The notes under the pieces were generated by a model that was given only the letters and a program-made list of their open reading frames with translations, was not told the DNA's origin and searched no databases. From an uncultured Ruminococcus sp. (lineage in GTDB: Bacteria > Bacillota > Clostridia > Oscillospirales > Acutalibacteraceae), in the NCBI GenBank assembly GCA_902761375.1, contig CACWKB010000004.1, forward strand, positions 1-60,279: 60,279 nt of DNA. The letters run 5' to 3'. The position numbers and the translations under genes were made by a program. Positions 41,954-49,326 of this stretch are shown here, one piece after another; position 1 is the stretch's first letter, and every line of letters starts with the position of its first letter.

Positions 41954-43345
41954 ATGAAATCGATTCCGTATTTAAAATTTCTGACGGCAAACCTCTGCAC
42001 CCTGCTCCTGCTCGTGTTCGCCCTGATCTCGCACTATTCGCTGACGGGACTCATCGTTTATCTCGTCGGCGCGGGAATGCTGTTTTTGGGAACGCTCGGC
42101 GACAGCAAAAACGTGCGCTACGGCGTAGCCAATAAGACCGGCTTTTATCTTTTCATTGCGTGTATAATCCTGATCGGCATCAGGCTGCCGGATATGATTC
42201 CGGCGCTGCGCTTCGACGGCTCGTCAAACGGCTTCGGGAAAATGTCCTTCGGCACAGGCTCGCCTAATTTCGCCGCCGCTCTGCCGGGGCTTGCGGGCAT
42301 GATAGGCTTCATCATCGCGTCCTCAAAGGTCAAGAGCTACGTTTTGAAGATCTGCTTCGGCTCGCTGGCTCAGACCTTCGGCTTTCTGCTGTTTTACGGC
42401 ATTTTCGGGCTGCCGATCCGGACCTTCCCGTTCATAGTCGCGGTCGAGGCGTTGTTTGCGTTCTGCCGCGTCTATGCGAGCAAAAACATAATATACAACG
42501 GCGATTCCGGCGCCTCCAAGCGCACCGCGCACAGCTTTATGGCGCTGATCATCTGCGCCTGCGTGGCGGTTGCGACGCTGCTCTACCCGAGCTATGCGAT
42601 CTCCGCGACGAACGGCGAGCACATAGCCAAGCTTGTCAAATCGCTGACCGAGGGTTTTAACCTGCCTGTGTTTGTGACGGTTATGGCGGTCGCGGCGGCG
42701 CTGTTCATGTTCTCGGAGCTTAAATCGGATGTCAAGGGCTCCGCGGACGCCTACCTTGCGGTCTCGCTTGCGGGGCTTGCGATCTCGATCAGGGTGCTGC
42801 TCACCCATCTGTCGATCGGCGGCGCGATAATCTGCGCGGCTTCGGCGGTAGCCTACTACCTTGTGGGCTTTTCGATGCTCTCGTTCATGCCCTCGTCGGA
42901 CAAAAGCAATCCCATATACTGGATGCTCGGCAAGGGACGGTTCGCCGCCGTGCTGTATTCGGCGATAGTTTCCGCTATGGCGGCGTTCTCGATACTGTTC
43001 ATGTACAGGGGCAGCATCGTGTCCTATCTGATTTTGGTCTGCGGAGTGGTGCTTGCGCTTACGTCAAAGAGGATATTCCGCGGCCTCGCCGCGGCGGAGG
43101 CGATCCGCTGGCAGATCATACTGCTCACGGTCTACGCCTTCACGATGAGCGTTTCCGTGATCAACGGCACGATAGGAAAAACCTGGATGCTCCTGACGGC
43201 GGTGTTCGTGCTCTTCTCGATCGTGATGTGGGGGCTCGGACTGCGCGACGGAGTGAACCTGCCCAAGAAATACCGCGCTTTCAAGGTCGCGGGCTGTGTG
43301 ATAGCCGGAGCGATAAGCGTTATCGCGGTGATAACCTTCGGTTGA
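41954..43345 (+). CDS. Polytopic membrane protein, last gene of the operon
   Basis: A 463-aa protein made almost wholly of about 14 hydrophobic helices with short loops, and no recognisable transporter, enzyme or signalling motif. The first helices (LTANLCTLLLLVFALISHYSL) start directly, without a cleaved signal. ATG 41954 follows GAGGGGGG, 11 bp after the Sel1 gene, so the two membrane proteins are translated together. A longer frame from 41735 overlaps that gene and is rejected. It may be the membrane output or anchor of the system (inference). Confidence 0.7.
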   Translation: MKSIPYLKFLTANLCTLLLLVFALISHYSLTGLIVYLVGAGMLFLGTLGDSKNVRYGVANKTGFYLFIACIILIGIRLPDMIPALRFDGSSNGFGKMSFGTGSPNFAAALPGLAGMIGFIIASSKVKSYVLKICFGSLAQTFGFLLFYGIFGLPIRTFPFIVAVEALFAFCRVYASKNIIYNGDSGASKRTAHSFMALIICACVAVATLLYPSYAISATNGEHIAKLVKSLTEGFNLPVFVTVMAVAAALFMFSELKSDVKGSADAYLAVSLAGLAISIRVLLTHLSIGGAIICAASAVAYYLVGFSMLSFMPSSDKSNPIYWMLGKGRFAAVLYSAIVSAMAAFSILFMYRGSIVSYLILVCGVVLALTSKRIFRGLAAAEAIRWQIILLTVYAFTMSVSVINGTIGKTWMLLTAVFVLFSIVMWGLGLRDGVNLPKKYRAFKVAGCVIAGAISVIAVITFG

Positions 43346-43367
43346 TCGCATCAAAGATCAATAAACG

Positions 43368-43400
43368 GCTCCGATCGTTTTGACCGTCGGAGCAGTTTTT
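43368..43400 (+). terminator. Terminator of the nine-gene operon
   Basis: GCTCCGA (43368-43374) pairs with TCGGAGC (43387-43393), with an extra inner CG/CG pair, then AG and TTTTT. Confidence 0.85.
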
Positions 43401-43420
43401 AAAAATAATTTAAAAAAACC

Positions 43421-43446
43421 GCAAACCGATTTTGCCCTTGTGCGTC
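43421..43446 (+). promoter_or_regulatory. Possible ECF-type promoter of the sigma-factor gene
   Basis: GCAAACC (43421-43427) and CGTC (43443-43446) are 15 bp apart, the layout of ECF sigma promoters (AAC ... CGTC). No sigma-A promoter is seen in this gap. It may be used by the downstream sigma factor itself. Confidence 0.35.
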
Positions 43447-43490
43447 TTTATTAGTGAAGGAAAAAAACTAAGGAAAGCGAGGAAAACAAG

Positions 43491-45011
43491 ATGAAAAAAG
43501 AGCCGAAATTTAAGATCGACAATTCAGGTTTGACGCGTCTTGTGGTTAAGGCGCAAAAGGGCAACCAAAAGGCTATCGAGGAAATAGTTGACCTCGTGAG
43601 CGGATACATATACTGTTACTGTCTGTCGCTTCTCGGAAACAGCGAGAACGCCCGTGACGCGGTTCAGGATATCCTGCTTATCATGCTGAATAAGCTTGAT
43701 ACCGTCGAGAACCCGCAGGCGTTTTTGGGATGGATCAAGACCGTGACCGCCAACTACTGCAAATCACGGCGCGGACGGGCTAAAACCGAATATGACATCG
43801 ACGGGGAATATGAGGAGCTTGAGGATGACTGCCCGCAGGTCAGCCCGTCAAAATCACTTGAAACCAAGGAGGTTTGCGCTCTCGTTCGGAATGCGGTCCA
43901 AGAGCTGCCGCCCCACCAGCGTGAATGCGTGCTGATGTATTACTTTTATCAGCTCAGTATAACGCAGATCGCAAATACGTTAGAGCTCAACGAGAATACC
44001 GTCAAGAGCCGCCTTTACTCGGCGCGCAAGTCGATGAAAAAGAAGCTTGAGCTGTGCGGCGCTGCGACGCTTGCCTCATGCGCGGTACCTTCGCTTTCGC
44101 TGCTTTCTTACAGCCTGATCACCTCTGCCGAGGATATAAAACTGGTCATTCCGTTTACCTCATCCTCGGGCAAGCTGATGGTCGCCGTTGCAAGGACAGC
44201 GGCAAAGTCAGCGGCTTCCGCAAGGATCGCCGCCGCTGCCTGCGCGGCAGTGGTCGCCGTTGGAGGAATAGGTATCGCCGGCGCTTCCTATTCGAATAAC
44301 AACAGGGAAAAAAGCAGTGCCGTTTCTGTTTCGGCGGAGAACAAAGGAACTGCCGACAGTACGTTCCCAACGTCTTTTGAGGCGGTCGAATCGACAACGG
44401 AAGGAGCTTCGCCTTACGTACCGTCCGTGACCGTTATGCCGACCGTGCATCGCTCCTACACACCGATGGCTCCGCCGTTGAATACTGCCGAGCCGACCGT
44501 TCAGCCGTTGAATACTGCCGTTCCGACCGCTCAGCCAACGGAGGCGATCCCTCAGACGACAGCGGCTCCCGTCATACAGACCCCGACGTCGCCAAAGGCA
44601 GCCGAGCCGACACAGGCTCCGACTGTCGCGCAGACCACCGCACCGCTCTCAAAGCAAAAGACAGTCTATTTTGACGCAGGCAAATGGACGGATTTTTCAA
44701 AGCTTTACTGCCACATATATAAAAAGAACGGCGGCAGCTTCTTTGACTACGCCACCAAAAAGGAAGCGTGTACATTGGTGTCCGGCACATTGTATTCGTA
44801 CGATCTGTCGCTGCTTGACAGCAAGGGCGGACTTGAGGAAGGCGAGGAATACGTGATGATCTTCATGACGGAAAAGGGCTCTGCCACAAACGAGCTGAGC
44901 TTCACCACAGCCTTCTTTGAGCGTACCGCTTACCTCACGGGAGAGCTCGCAAATCCCGAGCTCGCTCCTACAGACAGCCCCCAAAAAACCTATGTAGCCA
45001 TGTGGAAATAA
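43491..45011 (+). CDS. ECF sigma factor with transmembrane and extracytoplasmic domains
   Basis: A 506-aa fusion. Residues about 15-190 form an ECF sigma-70 factor with region 2 (ENARDAVQDILLIMLNKLD, NPQAFLGWIKTVTANYC) and region 4 (LPPHQRECVLMYYF, SITQIANTLELNENTVKSRL). A hydrophobic helix follows at about 241-265. The outside part is a long Thr/Pro linker with a 30-bp DNA repeat (PLNTAEPTVQ/PLNTAVPTAQ at 44475-44534) and a folded C-terminal domain of about 120 residues (from VYFDAGKWTDFS). Usually an anti-sigma factor carries the membrane sensor; here it is on the sigma factor itself, so activity would need release or membrane-proximal action. No anti-sigma gene is adjacent. Confidence 0.85.
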   Translation: MKKEPKFKIDNSGLTRLVVKAQKGNQKAIEEIVDLVSGYIYCYCLSLLGNSENARDAVQDILLIMLNKLDTVENPQAFLGWIKTVTANYCKSRRGRAKTEYDIDGEYEELEDDCPQVSPSKSLETKEVCALVRNAVQELPPHQRECVLMYYFYQLSITQIANTLELNENTVKSRLYSARKSMKKKLELCGAATLASCAVPSLSLLSYSLITSAEDIKLVIPFTSSSGKLMVAVARTAAKSAASARIAAAACAAVVAVGGIGIAGASYSNNNREKSSAVSVSAENKGTADSTFPTSFEAVESTTEGASPYVPSVTVMPTVHRSYTPMAPPLNTAEPTVQPLNTAVPTAQPTEAIPQTTAAPVIQTPTSPKAAEPTQAPTVAQTTAPLSKQKTVYFDAGKWTDFSKLYCHIYKKNGGSFFDYATKKEACTLVSGTLYSYDLSLLDSKGGLEEGEEYVMIFMTEKGSATNELSFTTAFFERTAYLTGELANPELAPTDSPQKTYVAMWK

Positions 45012-45055
45012 GCATAAAAGCGCCTTGATATTTTCGAGGCGCTTTGTGCTTATTT
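45006..45055 (+). terminator. Terminator-like hairpin of the sigma gene
   Basis: AAATAAGCA/TGCTTATTT and AAAGCGCCT/AGGCGCTTT stack into one long stem (45006-45055). It includes the stop codon of the sigma gene. The U-tract is short. Confidence 0.7.
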
Positions 45056-45065
45056 ACGAAATATC

Positions 45066-45094
45066 TTGCAAAAATGAAGATTTTGTGGTAAAAT
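45066..45094 (+). promoter_or_regulatory. Promoter of the 45131 gene pair
   Basis: TTGCAA (45066-45071), 17-bp spacer, TAAAAT (45089-45094). Confidence 0.65.
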
Positions 45095-45130
45095 AATAAA
45101 AAATGCAGTTGATACAAAGGAGAAAAGGCG

Positions 45131-45664
45131 ATGAATAAGGTTTGGATGATCTTTTTATTCGCTGTACTCGGAGCGCTTATCTTAGGAGGCGTTATAGCTG
45201 CGGCGTGCTTTCTTGTAGTGAATCACATGAAGGGACAGGTGCTCGACGGCCCCGGCATGGTCAACAAAACCGTGACCTCCGTTTCCTATGATTGCTCGGG
45301 AGGAATGGACGGCGGCAGCCTTTCGATGACGCTCGAGCTCAATCCCGAGGGCGACTGCACCTTCAGCTACAGCAGCCGGGAGAGCTGGAACAGCAAGGAG
45401 GAGACGCGCAGCTACAAGGTCTCGCGCGAGCCTCTGTACAGGCTTGAGGATATCTTCAAGAGCTGCCGGGTCGAATCCTGGGGCGAGCTCAAGCGCAGCG
45501 AGTTTGAGGTGCTCGACGCTCCCACGAAATCCATAGTGTTCGTATATGACGGCAAGAGTTACCGCCTGAGCGACGGCTATGAGTTCCCCGAAGAGGGCAG
45601 AGGGATCATCGGCGACGTATATGATATTCTGAACGAATGCAAAGAGCATCAATACACGATTTAG
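45131..45664 (+). CDS. Membrane-anchored hypothetical protein
   Basis: A 177-aa protein with one N-terminal transmembrane helix or uncleaved signal (about residues 5-30) and an exported beta-rich domain of about 140 residues (SMTLELNPEGDCTFSYSS, KSIVFVYDGKSYRLSDGYE). Similar small membrane-tethered beta domains occur widely in Clostridia; no function is known to me. ATG 45131 follows AAAGGAGAA. It ends 9 bp before the next gene. Confidence 0.72.
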   Translation: MNKVWMIFLFAVLGALILGGVIAAACFLVVNHMKGQVLDGPGMVNKTVTSVSYDCSGGMDGGSLSMTLELNPEGDCTFSYSSRESWNSKEETRSYKVSREPLYRLEDIFKSCRVESWGELKRSEFEVLDAPTKSIVFVYDGKSYRLSDGYEFPEEGRGIIGDVYDILNECKEHQYTI

Positions 45665-45673
45665 GAGGCTATT

Positions 45674-46231
45674 ATGGGACTTTTTGACAACCTTACGAAC
45701 AAGGTCAACCAAGCCGTGAATTCCATGGGCGGCGGCAACAAAACCGTGGACGTGACATTCCCTTATCTGCCCGAGACCCTCGAGCAGTTCAAGGCGCTGC
45801 CGCAGGCGAATATGACCAGCCCCTTTGATACCGCGGCGCTGACTGTTCTCGCGTTCTGCTACTATCCGCAGAACAGGGAGCTGAGTCTGCAAATGGTGGA
45901 TTTTCTGCGCGGTCCGCGTCCGCTGAGCGGCTATGACAAGTCGTTCATTGCCGACCGCTTCCGCGACGCCGACTATGTGCCGCGCTCCTACTTCAACGGC
46001 GCGACCCCTCAGAACGACTACGCGCCCCGGCAGCCCTATACCATCCGGGTCAGCGAGAGCCCCTATTCCTACCAGACCGAGAACTACGCCACCCTCTATA
46101 TCCGCTCGGGCGGAGCCGACAGCCCCCGTTCCGTTCAGATGCGCAAGGCGAAGGACGGCAGATGGTACTTGTGGGAGCAGTTCGTGCTGGTGGGCATCCG
46201 TCAGCCCGAAAGTCAGAATCCGTGGGCATAA
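45674..46231 (+). CDS. Conserved hypothetical protein (DUF6935-like)
   Basis: A 185-aa soluble protein. The TFPYLPETLEQFKALPQANM and TAALTVLAFCYYPQN segments recall the DUF6935 family, which I name with moderate confidence. Its C-terminal half is beta-rich and ends in RWYLWEQFVLVGIRQP. No signal peptide or catalytic motif is visible. Second gene of a pair with 45131; ribosome site AGGAGG. Confidence 0.68.
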   Translation: MGLFDNLTNKVNQAVNSMGGGNKTVDVTFPYLPETLEQFKALPQANMTSPFDTAALTVLAFCYYPQNRELSLQMVDFLRGPRPLSGYDKSFIADRFRDADYVPRSYFNGATPQNDYAPRQPYTIRVSESPYSYQTENYATLYIRSGGADSPRSVQMRKAKDGRWYLWEQFVLVGIRQPESQNPWA

Positions 46232-46248
46232 AACCTATTTAAAATTAT

Positions 46249-46303
46249 CGGTCGGGAAGACAGAGCGCGATTTGCGTCAGCGTTCTGTTCCCGACCGTTT
46301 TAT
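46249..46303. terminator. Bidirectional terminator
   Basis: CGGTCGGGAA (46249-46258) pairs with TTCCCGACCG (46288-46297) with an inner CAGA/TCTG stem, then TTTTA. It serves the 45131 pair and, less strongly, the convergent queH. Confidence 0.75.
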
Positions 46304-46920
46304 TATTGTTCGTTGTGCTTTGAAAACACACAGCCGCAGTAATTCTGGCGGTAGAGGTCGTACTCTTTTGACAGGACTATCGAGCGCTTGTAGCCCTCGC
46401 GTTTTTTGAAGTCGCTGAAAAGCCAGCTCACGCCGTATTCTTCGCCCATTTTCGCGCCGATCTTGTTTAGGAGGTCGGCATTTTTCAGCGGGCTTATCGT
46501 GAGCGTGGTGGTGAAGTAATCGAAGCCGCCGTCGCGGGCGAATCGAGCCGCCCTGCCGAGCCGCAGCTCAAAGCATTTTTCGCACCTTTTGCCGCCCTCG
46601 GGCTCGTTTTCAAGCCCCCTGACCTCCCGATAAAACCGCTCGGGGTCGTACTCGCAGTCCTCGATCCGCACGGGATTTTTAAAAGGCATCTGACCGAGCA
46701 GGCGCTTTTCCTCGCTGAGCCGATACTCGTACTCGCTCTGCGGCGAGATGTTCGGATTGTAGTAGAGCACTGTAATTTTAAAAAACTGCGACAGATATTC
46801 AAGGCAGTAGCTCGAGCACGGCGCACAGCAGACGTGCAGCAGCAGCGACGGGGTTTTGCCCTCGCGCAGATTTTGCGCGATCACCGCGTCCAGCTCTTTT
46901 TGATAGTTCCGCCTGTTCAT
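46303..46920 (-). CDS. queH: Epoxyqueuosine reductase QueH
   Basis: A 205-aa protein that reduces epoxyqueuosine to queuosine in tRNA, replacing QueG. Marks: LLLHVCCAPCSSYCLEYL at about residues 24-41 with the CC and C-x-x-C cysteines, YYNPNISP, GGKRCEKCFELRL at about 103 with the second Cys pair, and FTTTLTISPLKN. The four Cys ligate the iron-sulfur and iron centre typical of QueH. The ATG at 46920 overlaps the stop of the upstream gene (ATGA), so the two are translationally coupled; the longer frame is rejected. Confidence 0.93.
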   Translation of the reverse strand: MNRRNYQKELDAVIAQNLREGKTPSLLLHVCCAPCSSYCLEYLSQFFKITVLYYNPNISPQSEYEYRLSEEKRLLGQMPFKNPVRIEDCEYDPERFYREVRGLENEPEGGKRCEKCFELRLGRAARFARDGGFDYFTTTLTISPLKNADLLNKIGAKMGEEYGVSWLFSDFKKREGYKRSIVLSKEYDLYRQNYCGCVFSKHNEQ

Positions 46921-47573
46921 AGCTGCATTATCCTCTGCAAAAGCTCGTCGGCGGTATCGACCACATACGGCGCGCCCGCCGCTTCGAGCTCCTCGCGTCC
47001 GCGAAAGCCCCACGACACGCCGATCATTCTGAGACCCGCGTTTTCGGCGGTCATGACATCGACGTCGCTGTCGCCTATGTAGACCGCCTCTTCCGGCTCG
47101 ACCCCGTGGAGCCGGAGCAGCTCGAGCAGAGCGCCCGCGTCGGGCTTGGGAAGGAACTCGGGCTTTTTGCCCCAGGCGTCGGTGAAGCTGTGATCGGGGA
47201 AGAATTTCCGCGCGATCACGCCGACGAATTCATGCGGCTTGTTGGAATGCACCGCGGTCATTATCCCGAGCCCGGAAAGCTTTTCCAAAAGCTCCGGCAC
47301 ACCGTCATAGGGTCTGGTGTGGTCGCCGCAGTGCAGCTCATAGTCGGCGTTGAAGGCGTCGCCGACGACCTTGAACAGCGCCGCGTCGGAGGAAGCCGCG
47401 CCCATAGCGCGCTCGATCAGCTTTTCACGTCCGTTGCCGACGAAGTATCTGTATTCGTTGATCTCGTGGGTGGGCAGCCCAGCCGCCTCAAGCCCTCTGT
47501 TTACGCTCAGCGCGAGGTCGGTCAGGGTATCGACCAGCGTGCCGTCAAAGTCAAAGACAGTCATTTTTATCAT
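46917..47573 (-). CDS. HAD phosphatase, phosphoglycolate phosphatase-like
   Basis: A 218-aa HAD hydrolase of the Gph type. Motif I VFDFDGTLVDT at about residues 5-15, a four-helix cap, motif II AVHSNKPHEF at about 112, Lys in FLPKPDAG at about 148 and motif IV YIGDSDVDVM at about 170. Family members clear 2-phosphoglycolate or similar phosphates; the true substrate is not fixed. The ATG at 47573 follows GAGGCTG; the frame extends far upstream into repeat DNA, which is not coding. First gene of an operon with queH. Confidence 0.87.
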   Translation of the reverse strand: MIKMTVFDFDGTLVDTLTDLALSVNRGLEAAGLPTHEINEYRYFVGNGREKLIERAMGAASSDAALFKVVGDAFNADYELHCGDHTRPYDGVPELLEKLSGLGIMTAVHSNKPHEFVGVIARKFFPDHSFTDAWGKKPEFLPKPDAGALLELLRLHGVEPEEAVYIGDSDVDVMTAENAGLRMIGVSWGFRGREELEAAGAPYVVDTADELLQRIMQL

Positions 47574-47620
47574 AATATCAGCCTCTGTTTCAGGTTTCGG
47601 TGTTGGTGAGAAGTTTTTTA

Positions 47621-47655
47621 GTTGAAAGTTGAAAATGGAAAATTGAAAGTTGATG
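47621..47655. repeat. Heptamer repeat block A
   Basis: Five 7-nt units: GTTGAAA, GTTGAAA, ATGGAAA, ATTGAAA, GTTGATG. The reverse complement (TTTCAAC) is the unit at 14054-14074. Confidence 0.75.
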
Positions 47656-47764
47656 GCGGGCTCCGTAGCCGGACGGCAACCCTTTTGTCGCTGCGCGACA
47701 TTTCTCCTATCAGGGGAATCACCCGCACCCGATTTGTAATGCCGCGTGTTCGGAGTCAACACTT

Positions 47765-47816
47765 GGGCTCCCCTTGAGGGGAGCTGTCGCGCCAAAAGCG
47801 CGACTGAGGGGTGGGG
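47765..47816 (+). repeat. Two-hairpin module, copy 1
   Basis: Hairpin 1 is GCTCCCC-TTGA-GGGGAGC (47767... to 47784) and hairpin 2 is GTCGCGC-N5-GCGCGAC (47786-47804), followed by TGAGGGGTGG. An inverted copy lies at 47913-47966. Modules of this look recur between genes in many gut Clostridia; their role is unknown. Confidence 0.8.
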
Positions 47817-47912
47817 GAACGGGAACGAGCTTTATCTTTCTGCGATACCTTGCGATGAACTATGCGTTTGTTTTACCGAGCGACGTCGGATTGTAAGGAA
47901 AGTGCGGCGCAT

Positions 47913-47966
47913 GCCACCCCTCAGTCAATCCGATAAGGATTGACAGCTCCCCTCAAGGGGAGCCTA
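47913..47966 (-). repeat. Two-hairpin module, copy 2 (inverted)
   Basis: Read on the minus strand it has the same first hairpin, GCTCCCC-TTGA-GGGGAGC (47963-47946), but the second stem is GTCAATCC-N5-GGATTGAC (47944-47924), different in sequence yet still fully paired, and the same TGAGGGGTGG end. About 96 bp separate the two facing copies. Confidence 0.8.
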
Positions 47967-47989
47967 TAAGGTTCACAGCCAAACGATAT

Positions 47990-48024
47990 CCCTAACGCCT
48001 AATCCCTAACTCCTAATCCCTAAT
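47990..48024. repeat. Heptamer repeat block B
   Basis: Five 7-nt units: CCCTAAC, GCCTAAT, CCCTAAC, TCCTAAT, CCCTAAT. The last unit contributes the stop codon of the cyclase gene. The reverse complement (GTTAGGG) is present at 14030-14050. Confidence 0.78.
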
Positions 48025-48613
48025 TCAATCCCTTTTCCATCTCAAAAAGTATCGCCCTGCACGGAGCCGCCTCGAGTCCCGCGAGCTTTACGGGAAAGGC
48101 GCAGAGCTCGTATTCTCCGTTGCGGATGCGTTCGAGGTTCAGCCCCTCGAGCACGGTGATGCCGGCTCTGGCGAGCTCGCGGTGCGGCTTGACCTCATCG
48201 AACGGCGGCGCGATGGAATCGGCGTCGGTGCCGACCAGCACCACGCGGCTCGAGGCGAGCACGATCGCCGCCGAGTGCGACAAAAAGGTCTTGCCCATTC
48301 CCCGGAACAGGATCCTGCGCTTGCAGTAGGGCAGAAGCCTCTCCATGTCCTGACCCGTCAGTATGCCCTCGACCGAGACCACGGTGCATTTGCCGTAGAA
48401 GGTGTTGAGCCTGAGCTGATCGACCGACGCGCCGTCCTCGCAGAAATGCAGCGGAGCGTCGATGTGAGTGCCGGCGTGTGGCGTCAGCTTGATATATGAG
48501 AGGTTGTAGTAATCGTCATTGTCCATGCTTTTGAGCCACTCCGCCTCGGGAGCCGGGTCGCCCTCATAAACAGGCGCAGTCAAAGCGTCGCGCGAAATGT
48601 CGTGAATTATCAT
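48020..48613 (-). CDS. Cyclase-family protein (kynurenine formamidase-like)
   Basis: A 197-aa metal-dependent hydrolase of the KynB/cyclase family. The metal-site motif HAGTHIDAPLHF at about residues 46-57 fits the family's HxGTHxDxPxH. A later Asp-His region is less conserved. Members act on formylkynurenine, isatin or other amides; no kyn gene is nearby, so the substrate is unknown. It begins 17 bp after hicB and has its own ribosome site (AAGGGT), so it is probably read from the hicAB promoter. The stop codon falls within the heptamer block. Confidence 0.85.
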   Translation of the reverse strand: MIIHDISRDALTAPVYEGDPAPEAEWLKSMDNDDYYNLSYIKLTPHAGTHIDAPLHFCEDGASVDQLRLNTFYGKCTVVSVEGILTGQDMERLLPYCKRRILFRGMGKTFLSHSAAIVLASSRVVLVGTDADSIAPPFDEVKPHRELARAGITVLEGLNLERIRNGEYELCAFPVKLAGLEAAPCRAILFEMEKGLN

Positions 48614-48630
48614 ACCCTTATCATCCTCAA

Positions 48631-49035
48631 TCAGTGAATATCGAATTTCTGCAGAAGCGCCTCCTGCAAAACAGCCGAGAAATTAACGTTTTCATGCTCG
48701 GCTATTTCATTGAGCCAAGCAGGGATGGTCAGCGTCTTTTTTACAGCCTTGCTTTTGTGTTTTTTTTCATATGAAAGCAGGTCGCAGGCGACCATCACCA
48801 TGAACTCGCCGGCCTCGAGCGCGACGTCCTGCGGATTTGACGGAGGCTTGGGAAGGTTGTTTTTTTCGTATGAATATGAGATATAAAGCTCCATCGCCTC
48901 TTGTATCATCTCGACCGCCTCGGGGATGGTTTCGCCCTGAGAGATACATCCCGGCAGATCGGGTATCCAAATGCTGTAGCCGCCCTCGTCCTCGGGACGC
49001 AAAACGGCGGGATAGTAGTATTGATATTTATTCAT
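48631..49035 (-). CDS. hicB: HicB-family antitoxin
   Basis: A 134-aa antitoxin. Residues about 5-60 are the partially degraded RNase H fold (YYPAVLRPEDEGGYSIWIPD, LPGCISQGETIPEAVEMIQEA) that blocks HicA. The C-terminal about 45 residues (KKTLTIPAWLNEIAEHENVN) look like a ribbon-helix-helix DNA-binding domain used for autoregulation. It overlaps hicA by 8 bp, in the usual toxin-first order. Confidence 0.92.
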   Translation of the reverse strand: MNKYQYYYPAVLRPEDEGGYSIWIPDLPGCISQGETIPEAVEMIQEAMELYISYSYEKNNLPKPPSNPQDVALEAGEFMVMVACDLLSYEKKHKSKAVKKTLTIPAWLNEIAEHENVNFSAVLQEALLQKFDIH

Positions 49036-49228
49036 GCTCGCTGCCTCCTTTTAAGCCCGCATCCTTAAGTATTTGCTGTTCGGTGCCCTTTTTCAGCTCC
49101 TTGGCGTGCATGGGCACAACGATGATACGGTTTGTTTCGGGGTTTACATAGATCGCGTGAGAGCCCTTTTGACGGTCAAACACAAAACCGTTAGCCAATA
49201 ACAGTTTAACCATTTCCTTTGCTTTCAT
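49028..49228 (-). CDS. hicA: HicA-family mRNA interferase toxin
   Basis: A 66-aa double-stranded RNA-binding-fold toxin that cuts mRNA. The catalytic His is in KGSHAIYVNP at about residues 22-31, preceded by NGFVFDRQ, with VPMHAKELKKGT after it. I prefer ATG 49228, because GGGAG is 9 nt upstream; an ATG at 49234 is in frame but only 3 nt from that site. First gene of hicA-hicB-cyclase. Confidence 0.92.
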   Translation of the reverse strand: MKAKEMVKLLLANGFVFDRQKGSHAIYVNPETNRIIVVPMHAKELKKGTEQQILKDAGLKGGSEHE

Positions 49229-49257
49229 CGGCATAGACTCCCACTTCTTATATTATT

Positions 49258-49286
49258 ATTTTAGCACGTATAACACGTGTTGTCAA
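49258..49286 (-). promoter_or_regulatory. hicAB promoter with spacer palindrome
   Basis: On the minus strand TTGACA (49286-49281), 17-bp spacer, TAAAAT (49263-49258). The spacer contains CACGT-N5-ACGTG (49265-49279), well placed as a HicB operator for autoregulation. Confidence 0.75.
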
Positions 49287-49326
49287 TTGTAAAAACAAAA
49301 AACAGACCGACAAAATGCCGATCTGT

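Noticed and set aside
47574-47795. N-terminal extension of the Gph-like phosphatase
   Set aside because: The frame runs through heptamer repeats and the hairpin module; HAD motif I begins just after the ATG at 47573.
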